Shown here in pieces: positions 34,371 through 43,910 of a DNA stretch of 64,000 bases. How positions within the stretch are numbered: position 1 is the stretch's first letter; the number at the start of each line of letters is the position of its first letter. The translations under genes and the position numbers were made by a program. This DNA comes from Sphingomonas sp. CCH21-G11 (lineage in GTDB: Bacteria; Pseudomonadota; Alphaproteobacteria; Sphingomonadales; Sphingomonadaceae), in assembly GCF_001555965.1 (NCBI RefSeq), contig NZ_LSHX01000033.1, positions 184,745 through 248,744 of the forward strand, written 5' to 3'. Below the pieces are notes generated by a model. That model made no database searches. It worked only from the letters and a program-made list of their open reading frames with translations, and had not been told where the DNA came from.

Positions 34371-34832
34371 ATGGACGAAAGCCCCTATCCGGCCCGCCTC
34401 GAACCCAGGCTGATCGACGCGCTGTATGTCGAAGCGATGCTTCTTGCGGACGAAGCGCGCGGCTATTTCGACGAGGTCGGGCGGGGCCAGCGCGATACGC
34501 TCGATCCGCTGACCAAGGTTGCCTTTTCATGCGAGTCGCTCAAGGTGACGACGCGGCTGATGCACGTTATCGCCTGGCTGCTGACCCAGCGGGCGGTCAT
34601 GGCCGGCGAAATCCCCCGCCGTGATGCGATGGACCCCTCGCGGCGGCTGGGTGAGGCCCCCACAAGCGATATGAGCGTCGTCGAGCGCATGCCCAGTGTG
34701 GCGCGTGACCTGATCGCGGCCAGCGCGGAGCTGCATCGTCGCGTCGCCCGGCTCGACGTCGCACAGGCCGAACCCGCGGTCGCGGGCAGCCCGGCACGGG
34801 CCATGATGGAAAGGTTGCGGCGCGCGATCTGA
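34371..34832 (+). CDS. rcdA: DUF1465 protein, RcdA-like (regulator of CtrA degradation)
   Basis: This 153-residue helical protein has ALYVEAMLLADEARGYFDE, LTKVAFSCESLKVTTRLMHVIAWLL and RDAMDPSRRLG, the conserved blocks of DUF1465, to which Caulobacter RcdA belongs. RcdA is an adaptor that helps bring CtrA and other substrates to the ClpXP protease at the G1-to-S transition. It is slightly shorter than the Caulobacter protein and lacks some of the C-terminal tail. Together with DivL this window holds two CtrA-pathway proteins. Confidence 0.75.
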   Translation: MDESPYPARLEPRLIDALYVEAMLLADEARGYFDEVGRGQRDTLDPLTKVAFSCESLKVTTRLMHVIAWLLTQRAVMAGEIPRRDAMDPSRRLGEAPTSDMSVVERMPSVARDLIAASAELHRRVARLDVAQAEPAVAGSPARAMMERLRRAI

Positions 34833-34853
34833 TCGCGCGGCGTGCCGGCGGGG

Positions 34854-35819
34854 TCAGCCGCCGATCTGGAGCCGGGTGCGCGCCGCCTGGTATTCGCTGG
34901 CCAGTCGGTCGACACGATCCGCCACCGATTCGACCGCGGTGACTGCGCCGATTCCCTGGCCCGACCCCCAGATGTCGCGCCACGCCTTGACCTTCTGGTT
35001 GCCGCCCGATCCGAAGTTCATCGCACTCGGATCGCTCTCCGGCAGATTGTCCGGGTCGAGCCCTGCGGCCTCGATCGATCCGCGCAGATAATTGCCGTGC
35101 ACGCCGGTGAACAGATTGGTGTAGACGATGTCGCTCGCCCCGCCCGCGACGATCGCATTCTTGTACGCGGCGTCGGCATTCGCCTCGACCGTCGCGATGA
35201 ACGGCGACCCGATATAGGCGAGGTCGGCACCCGCCGCCTGCGCGGCAAGCACCGCGCCACCATTGGCGATCGCGCCCGACAGCGCGATCGGTCCGTCGAA
35301 CCAGCCGCGAACCTCCTGGGTGAAGGCGAACGGGTTGAGCAGGCCGGCGTGACCGCCCGCACCCGCGCAGACGAGGATGAGGCCGTCCGCACCCTTTTCG
35401 ACCGCCTTGCGGGCAAAGCGGTCGTTGATTACGTCGTGGAGCGTAATGCCGCCCCAGCCGTGGACGGCGGTGTTCAACTCTTCGCGCGCGCCGAGCGAGG
35501 TGATCACGATCGGTACCTGCCATTTGGCGCAAGTCATCAGGTCCGCTTCGAGCCGGTCGTTCGATTTGTGGACGATCTGGTTGACCGCAAAGGGGGCGGC
35601 GGGGCGGTCCGGATTGTCCCGGTTCCAGGCCGCCAGTTCCTCGGTGATCTGGTGCAGCCATTCGTCCAGCAGCGATTGCGGACGGGCGTTCAGCGCCGGA
35701 AAGGACCCGACGATCCCCGCCTTGCACTGCGCGATGACGAGCTCGGGAACCGAGATGATGAACAGCGGCGAGCCGATGACGGGAAGCCGGAGGCGATCGA
35801 AGAGCGGGGGAAGGGCCAT
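34854..35819 (-). CDS. NAD(P)H-dependent flavin oxidoreductase / nitronate monooxygenase-like
   Basis: This 321-residue TIM-barrel FMN protein has PVIGSPLFIISVPELVIAQ at the N-terminus, VCAGAGGHAGLLNPFAF and ALSGAIANGGAVLAAQAAGADLAYIGSPFIA. The AGGHxG loop with its histidine and the G(A/S)xNGG phosphate loop are those of nitronate monooxygenases and the related 2-nitropropane dioxygenase group. Physiological substrate is unknown. ATG 35819 is chosen over 35837, since neither has a clear ribosome site and MALPPLFDRL is the usual beginning. Confidence 0.87.
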   Translation of the reverse strand: MALPPLFDRLRLPVIGSPLFIISVPELVIAQCKAGIVGSFPALNARPQSLLDEWLHQITEELAAWNRDNPDRPAAPFAVNQIVHKSNDRLEADLMTCAKWQVPIVITSLGAREELNTAVHGWGGITLHDVINDRFARKAVEKGADGLILVCAGAGGHAGLLNPFAFTQEVRGWFDGPIALSGAIANGGAVLAAQAAGADLAYIGSPFIATVEANADAAYKNAIVAGGASDIVYTNLFTGVHGNYLRGSIEAAGLDPDNLPESDPSAMNFGSGGNQKVKAWRDIWGSGQGIGAVTAVESVADRVDRLASEYQAARTRLQIGG

Positions 35820-35889
35820 CCCCGTTTCATAGCGCAACCGGAATAGCTGTCCAGTTCGCTACGGAAAGCACGATGTCCGGCGTCGCCGG

Positions 35890-36414
35890 TCAGTCGACTC
35901 GCTTCAACGTGCGGGCGTAATTGGCGCTGCGGTGCACGTAATGCTGCGCGGAAAGGCGCAGCATCGCGCGTGCCCCGTCATCCAGCGTGCGGATGGCACG
36001 GGCGGGGCTGCCGACGATCAGGCTTCCCGGCTCGAACGTCTTGCCTTCGGTGACCAGCGCGCCCGCGCCGACGATGCAGTCGTCCGGGATGACAGCATGA
36101 TTGAGCACGATCGCGCCCATGCCGATCAGCACGCGGTCCCCGATGGTGCAGCCGTGCAGGATGGCGTGGTGGCCGATCGTGCACTCCGCGCCGACCGTGG
36201 CCGGCGCGCCGGGGTCGGAATGCAGCATCGCGCCTTCCTGCACATTGCTGCGTTCGCCGACGACGATGGCGGTATTGTCCGCGCGGATGACCGCACCGAA
36301 CCACACGCTCGCCCCCGCACCCAGCACGACCTCGCCGATCAGGTCCGCGCTGGGCGCCACCCATGCATCGGTGGGAACGACCGGGCGCTTGGCGTCGATC
36401 TCATAAAGCGGCAC
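35890..36414 (-). CDS. Gamma carbonic anhydrase-like hexapeptide protein
   Basis: This 174-residue left-handed beta-helix protein has repeated hexapeptide turns (WFGAVIRADNTAIVVGERSN, VLIGMGAIVLNHAVIPDD, IVGAGALVTEGKTFEPGSL). Histidines at LHSDPG and CTIGHHAILHGC match the three zinc ligands of gamma-class carbonic anhydrases and YrdA/PaaY. Whether it hydrates carbon dioxide is uncertain; many homologues are inactive or thioesterases. It lies three bases from the MoxR gene, likely the same minus-strand operon. Confidence 0.9.
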   Translation of the reverse strand: MPLYEIDAKRPVVPTDAWVAPSADLIGEVVLGAGASVWFGAVIRADNTAIVVGERSNVQEGAMLHSDPGAPATVGAECTIGHHAILHGCTIGDRVLIGMGAIVLNHAVIPDDCIVGAGALVTEGKTFEPGSLIVGSPARAIRTLDDGARAMLRLSAQHYVHRSANYARTLKRVD

Positions 36415-36417
36415 GCG

Positions 36418-37275
36418 TCAGGCCTTGGGCGCCTGGCGCCGCGCCATGAAGGCAAGCCGCTCGAACAGCATCACGTCCTGCTCGTTCTTGAGCAGTGCGC
36501 CGTGCAGCGGCGGGATCGCCTTGGTCGGGTCGCGCGACTGGAGGACGTCGAGCGGCATGTCCTCGTGCAGCAGCAGCTTGAGCCAATCGAGCAGTTCGCT
36601 GGTCGACGGCTTCTTCTTGAGCCCCGGCACCTCGCGGACCTCGTAGAAAATGTCCATTGCCTTGCCGACCAGGATCTTCTGGATGCCCGGGAAATGAACG
36701 TCGATGATCGCCTGCATCGTGTCGCGGTCGGGAAACTTGATATAGTGGAAGAAGCAGCGGCGAAGGAATGCGTCGGGCAATTCCTTTTCGTTGTTGCTGG
36801 TAATCACGACGATCGGGCGCTCGACCGCCTTCACCGTCTCCCGGGTCTCGTAGACATGGAATTCCATGCGATCGAGCTCCTGGAGGAGGTCGTTGGGAAA
36901 TTCGATGTCCGCCTTGTCGATTTCGTCGATCAGCAGCACGGGCAGGGTGGGGGAAGTGAACGCCTCCCACAGCTTGCCGCGCCGGATATAGTTGGCGATG
37001 TCATGGACGCGCGCGTCGCCGAGCTGGCCGTCGCGCAGGCGGGCGACCGCGTCATATTCGTAAAGGCCCTGCTGCGCCTTGGTGGTCGATTTGACATTCC
37101 ATTCGATCAGCGGCGCGCCGACCGCGCGGGCGATTTCGTGCGCGAGCACCGTCTTGCCCGTGCCGGGTTCGCCCTTGACCAGCAGCGGGCGGCGCAGCGT
37201 GACCGCGGCGTTGACCGCAACCTTCAAATCCTCGGTTGCGACATAGCTGGACGTGCCCTCGAACCGCATCGACAT
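36418..37275 (-). CDS. MoxR family AAA ATPase
   Basis: This 285-residue ATPase has Walker A VKGEPGTGKTVLA, Walker B LPVLLIDEIDKAD, the sensor VVITSNNEKELPDAFLRRC and a C-terminal helical lid. MoxR proteins are chaperone-like ATPases that help mature metal- or VWA-containing complexes; here no VWA partner is adjacent, so the client is unknown. GGAG seven bases before ATG 37275 sets the start at MSMRFEG; the ATG six bases later is also possible. Confidence 0.9.
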   Translation of the reverse strand: MSMRFEGTSSYVATEDLKVAVNAAVTLRRPLLVKGEPGTGKTVLAHEIARAVGAPLIEWNVKSTTKAQQGLYEYDAVARLRDGQLGDARVHDIANYIRRGKLWEAFTSPTLPVLLIDEIDKADIEFPNDLLQELDRMEFHVYETRETVKAVERPIVVITSNNEKELPDAFLRRCFFHYIKFPDRDTMQAIIDVHFPGIQKILVGKAMDIFYEVREVPGLKKKPSTSELLDWLKLLLHEDMPLDVLQSRDPTKAIPPLHGALLKNEQDVMLFERLAFMARRQAPKA

Positions 37276-37358
37276 CCCCGATCTCCGTACCGATTGTTCG
37301 AAGCCGATACCGGTCGGAGGTGGCAATGCGCAAGCGATGATCCGCGTGCGCCGCGGTT

Positions 37359-38033
37359 TCAGCTCCGGCCGCGCGCCTCGGCCCGGGCCTCGAGCAAGGT
37401 CCACAGGCCCTGATGCTGGAGCAGGAGCTGCTGCGCACCGAACAACACCGCGCGTTCGATCGCGGGGCGCGTGACGAGTTCGCTCACCACCGCGGCAGTC
37501 GCGGTCGACGCCGGCAGCATGGTGCCCGGCGGGTCGATCAGCCCCAGCCGGTCCGCCGTCGTGTCGAGCAGGCCCCGGATCTCCGCCCAGTCAAGCACGA
37601 GCGCCGCCGCCGCCCCCAGGGCGCAACCCGTGCGGTCCGACCGGCCGAGCATTTCGACGGCGTGGCGCTGGGCGATGACGGTGGCTTCGGATTCCGCCTG
37701 CCCCGGCGTGCTGGGCATCGGCCCGGCGGCAACCGCGATGCGGACGAGATAGGCCCGCTCGAACGCGAAACCCGCGCGCGCATTCTGGACCCACGGATGA
37801 TCGGCGGGAATGCCCGAATGCGATGCGACCAGATCGATGACGCCCGGAAACTGGCCGTGGAGGATGCAGATCAGGTGGATGGCGTCGGCCAGGTCGCGCA
37901 GGACCGGCGCGCCCGCGACGAGCCGCTTGAAGGCGCGGTGACGACCGCTGCCCTCCGCCGCCGCCAAAGCGGTAAGGGCTTCCCAAGACGCGCCTGATAC
38001 TACGCTTTCTGCGCGCTCCACCCATACCCCCAA
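37359..38033 (-). CDS. Uncharacterised helical protein, sphingomonad type
   Basis: This protein of about 224 residues is rich in alanine and leucine and predicted mostly helical. I do not recognise a domain. Visible features are DAIHLICILHGQFPGVIDL, RHAVEMLGRSDRTGCALGAAAALVLDW and AVLFGAQQLLLQHQGLWTLL near the end; there is no signal peptide. The start is uncertain: TTG 38033 is the longest, with an in-frame GTG twelve bases downstream. It lies about 80 bases upstream of the MoxR gene on the same strand. Confidence 0.65.
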   Translation of the reverse strand: MGVWVERAESVVSGASWEALTALAAAEGSGRHRAFKRLVAGAPVLRDLADAIHLICILHGQFPGVIDLVASHSGIPADHPWVQNARAGFAFERAYLVRIAVAAGPMPSTPGQAESEATVIAQRHAVEMLGRSDRTGCALGAAAALVLDWAEIRGLLDTTADRLGLIDPPGTMLPASTATAAVVSELVTRPAIERAVLFGAQQLLLQHQGLWTLLEARAEARGRS

Positions 38034-38134
38034 ATTCGTTCGTCCGGTCCGGCAAACCGCCGCACCGACGGGCTTGCCGAAACTCGGTAAACCAAAGGGC
38101 GTAAAGACGCGGTGTATTGCCCGTTAACCCCTGC

Positions 38135-39028
38135 TTAGCTGTGGATAAGCGCGGGTGGCGACTGACGCGCGATCACGACCTGCAACGCGGTGATCGCGGC
38201 CGCCTCACGGATCGGGGCGAGCCCGATCGAAACCGCGATCGGGTCGGCGCGATTGACCCGCAGATAGGCTTCGGCGCGTGCCGGGGTGCCGGTCCGAAAG
38301 GTTTCGTCGATCAGGTCGCCGACGGTGACGCGACTGGCGATGTCGATCAGGCTGACGAACCGCATGTCGATCGTCGCGGCCAGCGCGATCCCCGTCATCG
38401 CGGCAAGCGCAGGTGAAGGGGCCGACAGATAGCCGCGCGGGGTGAGGAGCGCGGACGCGACATCCGGCGCGACTTGGTCGATCGCGCGCTGCATGGCGTC
38501 GAGCGCGCTGATGCGATCCTGCAGCTGCTGGCCGAGCGACGCATTGTCGATGCGGACCAGCACATGGTCGAGCCAGGGCTGGAGTGCGATTTCGAACGTG
38601 CCGTTCCCGTCCACACCGCCACGCACGACGACCCGCTCGGCGATCCGGTGGCGCGCCACATCGACGATGGTCGCCTGCAACGGCGCCAGCCAGGCGTCGG
38701 CGGGGGCCATCCACGATTCCGCCGCCGCATTCTTTGCCACGATCGCGCCCATATGGTCGAGAAGCAGCAACGGCGTCGCAAAGCCGTTGAGCAACGCCTC
38801 CACCGACGGCAGGCCCGGTCCGGGCGACCGGCCGATCGCTTGCCACTGCCGGACCTGCTCCATGCTGGCCAGCACCAGCTTGGCACGCCCGCGGTGATGG
38901 ATGAAGACGGGCGCGTGCCCCGCGCGCTCCTGCCATATGCCGAATTGCCGGACCAGTTGCGACGCCGTCACCTGCGCATCCGCGAAGCCCGATCCCGCCG
39001 CTGGTTCGATCGCCGCTTCAAATCCCAT
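38135..39028 (-). CDS. Uncharacterised protein with antitoxin-like N-terminus and PAS-like regions
   Basis: This 297-residue protein begins with an acidic leader and then VTASQLVRQFGIWQERAGHAPVFIHHRGRAKLVLAS, whose pattern of strand, helix and 'pet-peeve' turn resembles the DNA-binding half of Phd/YefM antitoxins. Two PAS-like parts follow: about residues 80-170 (NGFATPLLLLDHMGAIVAKN) and 205-297. No toxin gene is next to it. A role as small-molecule or light-independent sensor tied to transcription is possible but unproved. GGGGGA precedes the ATG. Confidence 0.6.
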   Translation of the reverse strand: MGFEAAIEPAAGSGFADAQVTASQLVRQFGIWQERAGHAPVFIHHRGRAKLVLASMEQVRQWQAIGRSPGPGLPSVEALLNGFATPLLLLDHMGAIVAKNAAAESWMAPADAWLAPLQATIVDVARHRIAERVVVRGGVDGNGTFEIALQPWLDHVLVRIDNASLGQQLQDRISALDAMQRAIDQVAPDVASALLTPRGYLSAPSPALAAMTGIALAATIDMRFVSLIDIASRVTVGDLIDETFRTGTPARAEAYLRVNRADPIAVSIGLAPIREAAAITALQVVIARQSPPALIHS

Positions 39029-39313
39029 GCCGTCCCCCCGTTCGGTCGTGCGGGTGGCACAAATGCGTAATTCACGGCCGCGCGTCGCGCGATCGGTCGA
39101 AACCGGCGAGATTGATCGCGTTATTTGGTCCGGAACGGAGCAGATCATCGCGCGGAATACGCGATCGGCGCCCACGCATGGCGTAGCGCGATCGCAAGCC
39201 CAGCTGGCGCAAAAGGGGCCGGCGCCACAGCGCCTGATCCCCGCTTTCCGGAAGGAACCCCGGTCCCTCCTTCTTCCGGAAACCCTGACGTCGGGCCATC
39301 CGGTCCAACGTCG

Positions 39314-39347
39314 ACGCCCCGGGCGCCGCATCCAGCGCCCGGGGCGT
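39314..39347 (-). terminator. Hairpin after rpoD
   Basis: ACGCCCCGGGCGC at 39314-39326 pairs perfectly with GCGCCCGGGGCGT at 39335-39347 around eight bases, 30 bases beyond the rpoD stop on the minus strand. A T-run is lacking, so it may act with Rho or simply protect the 3' end. Confidence 0.55.
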
Positions 39348-39376
39348 TCAAGCGCGTCGCGGGCCGACCAGCGACG

Positions 39377-41410
39377 CTATTGGTCGAGGAAGCTGCGCAT
39401 CTTGCGGCTGCGGCTCGGGTGCTTGAGCTTCCGCAGTGCCTTCGCCTCGATCTGGCGAATGCGCTCGCGCGTGACCGAGAATTGCTGCCCGACCTCCTCG
39501 AGCGTGTGATCGGTGTTCATGCCGATACCGAACCGCATGCGCAGCACGCGCTCCTCGCGCGGGGTGAGGCTGGCGAGCACCCGCGTCACGGTTTCCTTCA
39601 GATTGGCCTGGATCGCCGCATCGACCGGGATGATCGCGTTCTTGTCCTCGATGAAGTCGCCGAGATGCGAATCCTCCTCGTCGCCGATCGGCGTTTCGAG
39701 GCTGATCGGCTCCTTGGCGATCTTCATCACCTTGCGGACCTTCTCCAGCGGCATCGACAGCCGCTCGGCCATTTCCTCGGGCGTCGGCTCGCGGCCCTGC
39801 TCGTGCAGGAACTGGCGACTGGTCCGGACCAGCTTGTTGATCGTCTCGATCATGTGAACCGGGATGCGGATCGTCCGCGCCTGGTCGGCGATCGAGCGGG
39901 TGATCGCCTGACGGATCCACCACGTCGCATAGGTGCTGAACTTGTAGCCGCGGCGATATTCGAACTTATCGACCGCCTTCATCAGACCGATATTGCCCTC
40001 CTGGATCAGATCCAGGAACTGCAGCCCGCGATTGGTGTATTTCTTGGCGATCGAGATGACGAGGCGCAGGTTCGCCTCGACCATCTCCTTCTTGGCGATC
40101 CGTGCCTCGCGCTCGCCCTTCTGCACCATGTTGACGATGCGGCGGAACTCGGCGAGCGACATGCCCGTCGCCTGGGCGATCTCTGCGATTTCGGTGCGGA
40201 TCCGGTCGACGGCATCCGCCTCATTCTCCGCGAACGCCTTCCACTTCTTGTCGATGCCCTGGACCGACTGCAGCCAGTTTTCGTCGAGCTCATGGTCGAC
40301 ATAGCTGTCGAGGAACGACTTGCGATTGACCTTGTGCCGCTCGGCGAGGCGCAGCATCTGGCCGCCCAGCGCGGTCAGGCGACGGTTGTAGCTGTAGAGC
40401 TGGTCGACCAGATATTCGATCTTGGCCTGGTGGAACTGGACGCTCTCGACCTCGGCGGTCAGCTCCTCGCGCAGTTTCTGGTATTTGCGTTCTTCGGCAC
40501 CCGGAAACTCGTTGCCCGCCGACATCGATTCGATCCGCGCCGCCTGCACCTTGGCGAACTTCTTGTAGACCGAGGTGATGTTGGCGAACTTCTCCAGCGC
40601 CTGCGGCTTCAGCTGCTCCTCCATCTGCGCGAGGCTGAGGGTATTGTCCTCCTCCTCGTCGTCGGACGGGCGCGGCGTTCGCCGCTCGGTCATCGATTCC
40701 TCGTCGTCCTCGTCGGCCGACGCTTCCTCGGGCTCTTCCTCTTCCTTGAAGGTCGGGCCGGCGTTCTTCTCGGAAATCTCGCCGTCGCCGCCATCGTCGT
40801 CGTCGCTCAGGCTCTCCGGCGCGGGATCCTTCGACAGCATCGCGTCGAGATCGAGGATCTCGCGCAGCTGCATCGTACCTTCGTTGAGCGCGTTCGACCA
40901 GTTGATGATCGCGTTGAACGTGATCGGGCTCTCGCACAGCCCCAGGATCATGGTGTCGCGCCCGGCCTCGATGCGCTTGGCGATCGCAATCTCGCCCTCG
41001 CGGCTGAGCAGTTCGACCGCGCCCATTTCGCGAAGGTACATCCGCACCGGGTCGTCGGTGCGGTCCATCGTTTCCTTTTTCTTGGTCGTCTCGAATGCCG
41101 GCGCGGCGTCGTCCTGACCTTCGGATGCCTCGATCTCGTCGGCACCGTCCTCGTCGGGCTCGGCATCCTCGCCGGCGTCCTCGTTCTCGACGACGTTGAC
41201 GCCCATGTCGTTGAGCGCGGACATGATGTCCTCGATCTGCTCGGACGTCATCTGGTCCTGCGGCAGCATCTCGTTCAACTGGTCGACGGTGATGTAGCCG
41301 CGCTTCTTGGCGCGCGCGACCAGCTTCTTGATCGATCCCTCGTTCAGGTCGATCAGCGGCGCGTCACCCACTTCCATCGTTTCGTCGCCGCCACCATTCG
41401 TCTTCGCCAT
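39377..41410 (-). CDS. rpoD: RNA polymerase sigma factor RpoD (sigma 70)
   Basis: This 677-residue housekeeping sigma factor has region 1.1 ([20 protein letters not shown]), a long acidic insertion rich in Glu and Asp around residues 85-270, region 2 with [39 protein letters not shown], and region 4 ending with the helix-turn-helix [20 protein letters not shown]. It directs most transcription. The ATG at 41408-41410 fits family starts; an upstream ATG would add a region overlapping dnaG. It follows dnaG by 46 bases, the classical macromolecular synthesis pair. Confidence 0.98.
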   Translation of the reverse strand: MAKTNGGGDETMEVGDAPLIDLNEGSIKKLVARAKKRGYITVDQLNEMLPQDQMTSEQIEDIMSALNDMGVNVVENEDAGEDAEPDEDGADEIEASEGQDDAAPAFETTKKKETMDRTDDPVRMYLREMGAVELLSREGEIAIAKRIEAGRDTMILGLCESPITFNAIINWSNALNEGTMQLREILDLDAMLSKDPAPESLSDDDDGGDGEISEKNAGPTFKEEEEPEEASADEDDEESMTERRTPRPSDDEEEDNTLSLAQMEEQLKPQALEKFANITSVYKKFAKVQAARIESMSAGNEFPGAEERKYQKLREELTAEVESVQFHQAKIEYLVDQLYSYNRRLTALGGQMLRLAERHKVNRKSFLDSYVDHELDENWLQSVQGIDKKWKAFAENEADAVDRIRTEIAEIAQATGMSLAEFRRIVNMVQKGEREARIAKKEMVEANLRLVISIAKKYTNRGLQFLDLIQEGNIGLMKAVDKFEYRRGYKFSTYATWWIRQAITRSIADQARTIRIPVHMIETINKLVRTSRQFLHEQGREPTPEEMAERLSMPLEKVRKVMKIAKEPISLETPIGDEEDSHLGDFIEDKNAIIPVDAAIQANLKETVTRVLASLTPREERVLRMRFGIGMNTDHTLEEVGQQFSVTRERIRQIEAKALRKLKHPSRSRKMRSFLDQ

Positions 41411-41456
41411 CAATTGCCCTTCGCATTCAGCCGCCTCGATCGAGGCGCGTGCAATT

Positions 41457-43340
41457 TTAATCGTCGAGTCGCGAACCGTCTTTGTCCGCCAGCACCAGAT
41501 TTGCAAGACGCGCGTCCAGCGCCTGGCGTTCCTTCACCAGCGCGACCTGGCGCGCGAATGCCGCTTCGTCGAAATCGGCCTGCATTTCCGCCGTCGCGCG
41601 CGCCAGTGCCGCATCCACCCGGGGACGCGCCGCCAGCACCGCAATCGCCTCGCCCAGATCGGCGACCGCGCGCACGCGATCGTCCGCCGCATTCCGTGTG
41701 AACGAAAAGGGGAGCGAATCAGCCCGAAGCAACTCCGCCGCCATCTGATCGAAGCCCGACCGAGCCAATATGGTGCGCACGCCGTCGCTATCAAGCGCCT
41801 GATCCTCGACCGCCAGATCGATCACCGCCTCGAACAGCCGCCCGAGCGCACCGTTGGCGATGCGCAACGATGACAGCACCTCCAGGTGCCGGGCGATCTC
41901 GGCCGGGTGCCGGATCAGCCCGGCGAGCACCGCCTTGGCCAGCACCGGGTCGAGCCCGCCTGCCTGGACCGCGTGCGCAGCGGGCGAAGGCGGGGGGTCG
42001 GGGGGTGCCCAGCCGCTCCATTTCTGGCCGCGCCGTCCACCCGGCTTGCCCGGTGCGCGGGGCGTGAAGGGCGCGCGCGGCGGTGGCGCGAACGCGGCGC
42101 GGGCGCGCTCGCGAAATTCGTGCGCATATTCGTCGCGCACCATCGGATCGCCGATCGTGCTCGCCAGCTCGGCCAATCGTCGCTTCAGCCCGGCGCGCGC
42201 CTCGGGCGTGGTCAGCGGCTCGGCGGCGAATTCATGCGCCCACAGCCGGTCGACCAGCGGCTGGGGCGTGGCCAGCAGCGCCTCGAACGCCGCCGCCCCG
42301 GCCGTGCGCACGACGTCATCGGGGTCCTGGCCCGGGGGCAGGGTGACGAAAGCCAGGCTGCGTCCGGCGGGCAGCACCGGCAGCGCGCGGTGCGCGGCAC
42401 GGATCGCGGCCTTCTGTCCCGCCGCGTCGCCGTCTAGGCACAGCAGCGGTACGTCGGCGAGCCGCCACAGCCGCTGCAGCTGCTCCTCGGTCATCGCGGT
42501 GCCGAGCGGCGCGACCGCTTCGTCGAACCCTGCCTGAGCGAGCGCGATCACGTCCATATAGCCTTCGACCGCGATCACGCGCCCCGCCTTGCGCGAGGCG
42601 GCGGCGGCGCGGTCGAGATTGTAGAGCTGACGCCCCTTGTCGAACAGCGGGGTTTCGGGCGAGTTCAGATATTTGGGTTCGCCATCCCCAATGATCCGGC
42701 CGCCAAAGGCAATGACCCGCCCCCGCGGATCGCGGATCGGGATCATCAACCGGCCCCGGAAGCGGTCATAAGGCTCCTTGCCGTCGACATGGATCAGCAG
42801 CCCCGCCTCGACCAGCAGCGCGTCGCCATAGTCCTTGAGCGCGTCGCGCAGCCCGCGCCGACTGTCGGGCGCGAAACCCAGGCCGAATGTGCGCGCGGTT
42901 TCCGGCCGAATGCCGCGGCGCTGCAGCAGCGCGCGCGCCTCCGCCCCCGCCACCCCGTCGAGCTGTTCGGCGAACCAGCGCGCGGCATCGGCACAGGCTT
43001 CGTGCAGCCCCTTCGCCTTTTCGGCGCGTTCGGCGGACCGCTTGTCGGGTGCGGGGACCTCCATGCCCGCCATCGTCGCCAGTTCCTTGACCGCATCCAT
43101 GAAGGGCAGGCCGCGCTGATCGGTCATCCATCGGATCGCATCTCCGTGCGCCCCGCAGCCGAAGCAATGATAGAATCCCTTGTCGTCGTTGATCGTGAAG
43201 CTCGGCGTCTTCTCGTTATGGAAGGGACAGCACGCCTTGTACTCGCGCCCCGCGCGCTGGACCTTCACCGTGCGCCCGATCAGCGCGGACAGCGTGGTGC
43301 GCGCGCGCAGCTCGTCGAGAAAGGCGGGGGTGAGGGTCAT
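41457..43340 (-). CDS. dnaG: DNA primase
   Basis: This 627-residue primase has the zinc domain [12 protein letters not shown] with [13 protein letters not shown], the RNA polymerase-like core with [32 protein letters not shown] and [18 protein letters not shown], and a C-terminal DnaB-interacting helical part. It lays the RNA primers of replication. ATG 43338-43340 gives the family start [15 protein letters not shown]; a longer frame to 43562 exists only because a palindromic repeat and the GIY-YIG gene are open in it. The start codon shares a base with the TAA of the upstream GIY-YIG gene (TAATG). Confidence 0.96.
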   Translation of the reverse strand: MTLTPAFLDELRARTTLSALIGRTVKVQRAGREYKACCPFHNEKTPSFTINDDKGFYHCFGCGAHGDAIRWMTDQRGLPFMDAVKELATMAGMEVPAPDKRSAERAEKAKGLHEACADAARWFAEQLDGVAGAEARALLQRRGIRPETARTFGLGFAPDSRRGLRDALKDYGDALLVEAGLLIHVDGKEPYDRFRGRLMIPIRDPRGRVIAFGGRIIGDGEPKYLNSPETPLFDKGRQLYNLDRAAAASRKAGRVIAVEGYMDVIALAQAGFDEAVAPLGTAMTEEQLQRLWRLADVPLLCLDGDAAGQKAAIRAAHRALPVLPAGRSLAFVTLPPGQDPDDVVRTAGAAAFEALLATPQPLVDRLWAHEFAAEPLTTPEARAGLKRRLAELASTIGDPMVRDEYAHEFRERARAAFAPPPRAPFTPRAPGKPGGRRGQKWSGWAPPDPPPSPAAHAVQAGGLDPVLAKAVLAGLIRHPAEIARHLEVLSSLRIANGALGRLFEAVIDLAVEDQALDSDGVRTILARSGFDQMAAELLRADSLPFSFTRNAADDRVRAVADLGEAIAVLAARPRVDAALARATAEMQADFDEAAFARQVALVKERQALDARLANLVLADKDGSRLDD

Positions 43341-43765
43341 TATCGGTGCGGGCTTTTGCTTGAGTTCGGCGCGCCCGTAGCAGGTTTCTCGACTTCGCTC
43401 GAAACCAACGGGTTCTGCTTTGAACCCAGATCCTCTAATCGCGCTCTCGCCTGCCCGTTCGTTTCGAGCGAAGTCGAGAAACGCTCCTTCGGTGGTCGCG
43501 CGAGGTGGGAGACCAGCGACCAATTGCCAGCAATCATCGCTTCCTTCTTGGCGCGTGACCATCCGCCAACCATCCGCTCGGCCTCAAGCGCCTCCACCCG
43601 AGTTTGGAACGTCTCTCGCCACACCAGCTGCACTGGCCGCCGCCGAGAGGTGTAGTCACAATGCCCGCCAGCTTGATGCTGGGCGATCCGCCGATCGAGA
43701 TCGTCACTATGGCCGGTGTAATAGCTGCCGTCGGCGCAGCGCAAAATATAAGCCCAAAATGCCAT
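43340..43765 (-). CDS. GIY-YIG nuclease family protein with repeat-derived C-terminal tail
   Basis: This 141-residue protein has a single GIY-YIG domain: FWAYILRCADGSYYTGHSDD, the helix RIAQHQAGGH and VWRETFQTRVEALEAERMV. The domain ends near residue 90. The remaining 50 residues, which include RFSTSLETNG and LVSSEVEKP, are encoded by a family B palindromic repeat (43383-43482), so the tail is probably an accident of insertion. The role of these small stand-alone proteins is unknown. The stop overlaps the dnaG ATG. Confidence 0.85.
   Translation of the reverse strand: MAFWAYILRCADGSYYTGHSDDLDRRIAQHQAGGHCDYTSRRRPVQLVWRETFQTRVEALEAERMVGGWSRAKKEAMIAGNWSLVSHLARPPKERFSTSLETNGQARARLEDLGSKQNPLVSSEVEKPATGAPNSSKSPHR
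43383..43482. repeat. Palindromic repeat, family B, copy in the GIY-YIG gene
   Basis: The left arm GGTTTCTCGACTTCGCTCG through AACCAACGG starts at 43383, and the right arm from 43453 reads CCCGTTCGTTTCGAGCGAAG to GAGAAAC at 43482. The arms are perfect reverse complements over more than 25 bases, with a centre of about 45 bases. The same arms occur inside carA, less than 2 kb away. On the minus strand it is read in frame as the end of the GIY-YIG protein. Confidence 0.9.
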
Positions 43766-43822
43766 CGCGCGATGTTGCGGCAGGTCGCTCGCGGAGTCGA
43801 GCGGTTGGGGAGACTGGCACGC

Positions 43823-43848
43823 CTCTCGACCTTGCTCGAGACGAACGG
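43823..43848. repeat. Half-copy of palindromic repeat family B
   Basis: CTCTCGACCTTGCTCGAGACGAACGG resembles one arm of the family B repeat with four to five changes; no second arm follows. It lies in the 145-base gap between the GIY-YIG start and the yqeY stop, and looks like a decayed copy. Confidence 0.55.
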
Positions 43849-43885
43849 TTCGAGCGGGGGGTGACCGGACTTGCGCTCAGCCCAA

Positions 43886-43907
43886 CCCCTCCCGCACGCG
43901 GGAGGGG
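43886..43907 (-). terminator. GC-rich perfect hairpin after yqeY
   Basis: CCCCTCCCGC pairs with GCGGGAGGGG around two bases, starting four bases beyond the yqeY stop on the minus strand, followed there only by TTGGGC. It may end the yqeY transcript; the same motif is also common as a dispersed repeat in related genomes. Confidence 0.45.
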
Positions 43908-43910
43908 AGA

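Noticed and set aside
41457..43562. A dnaG start 222 bases upstream, giving a 701-residue primase
   Set aside because: The extra N-terminus is the palindromic repeat and an out-of-frame reading of the GIY-YIG gene; the primase zinc domain begins right after ATG 43340, as in homologues.
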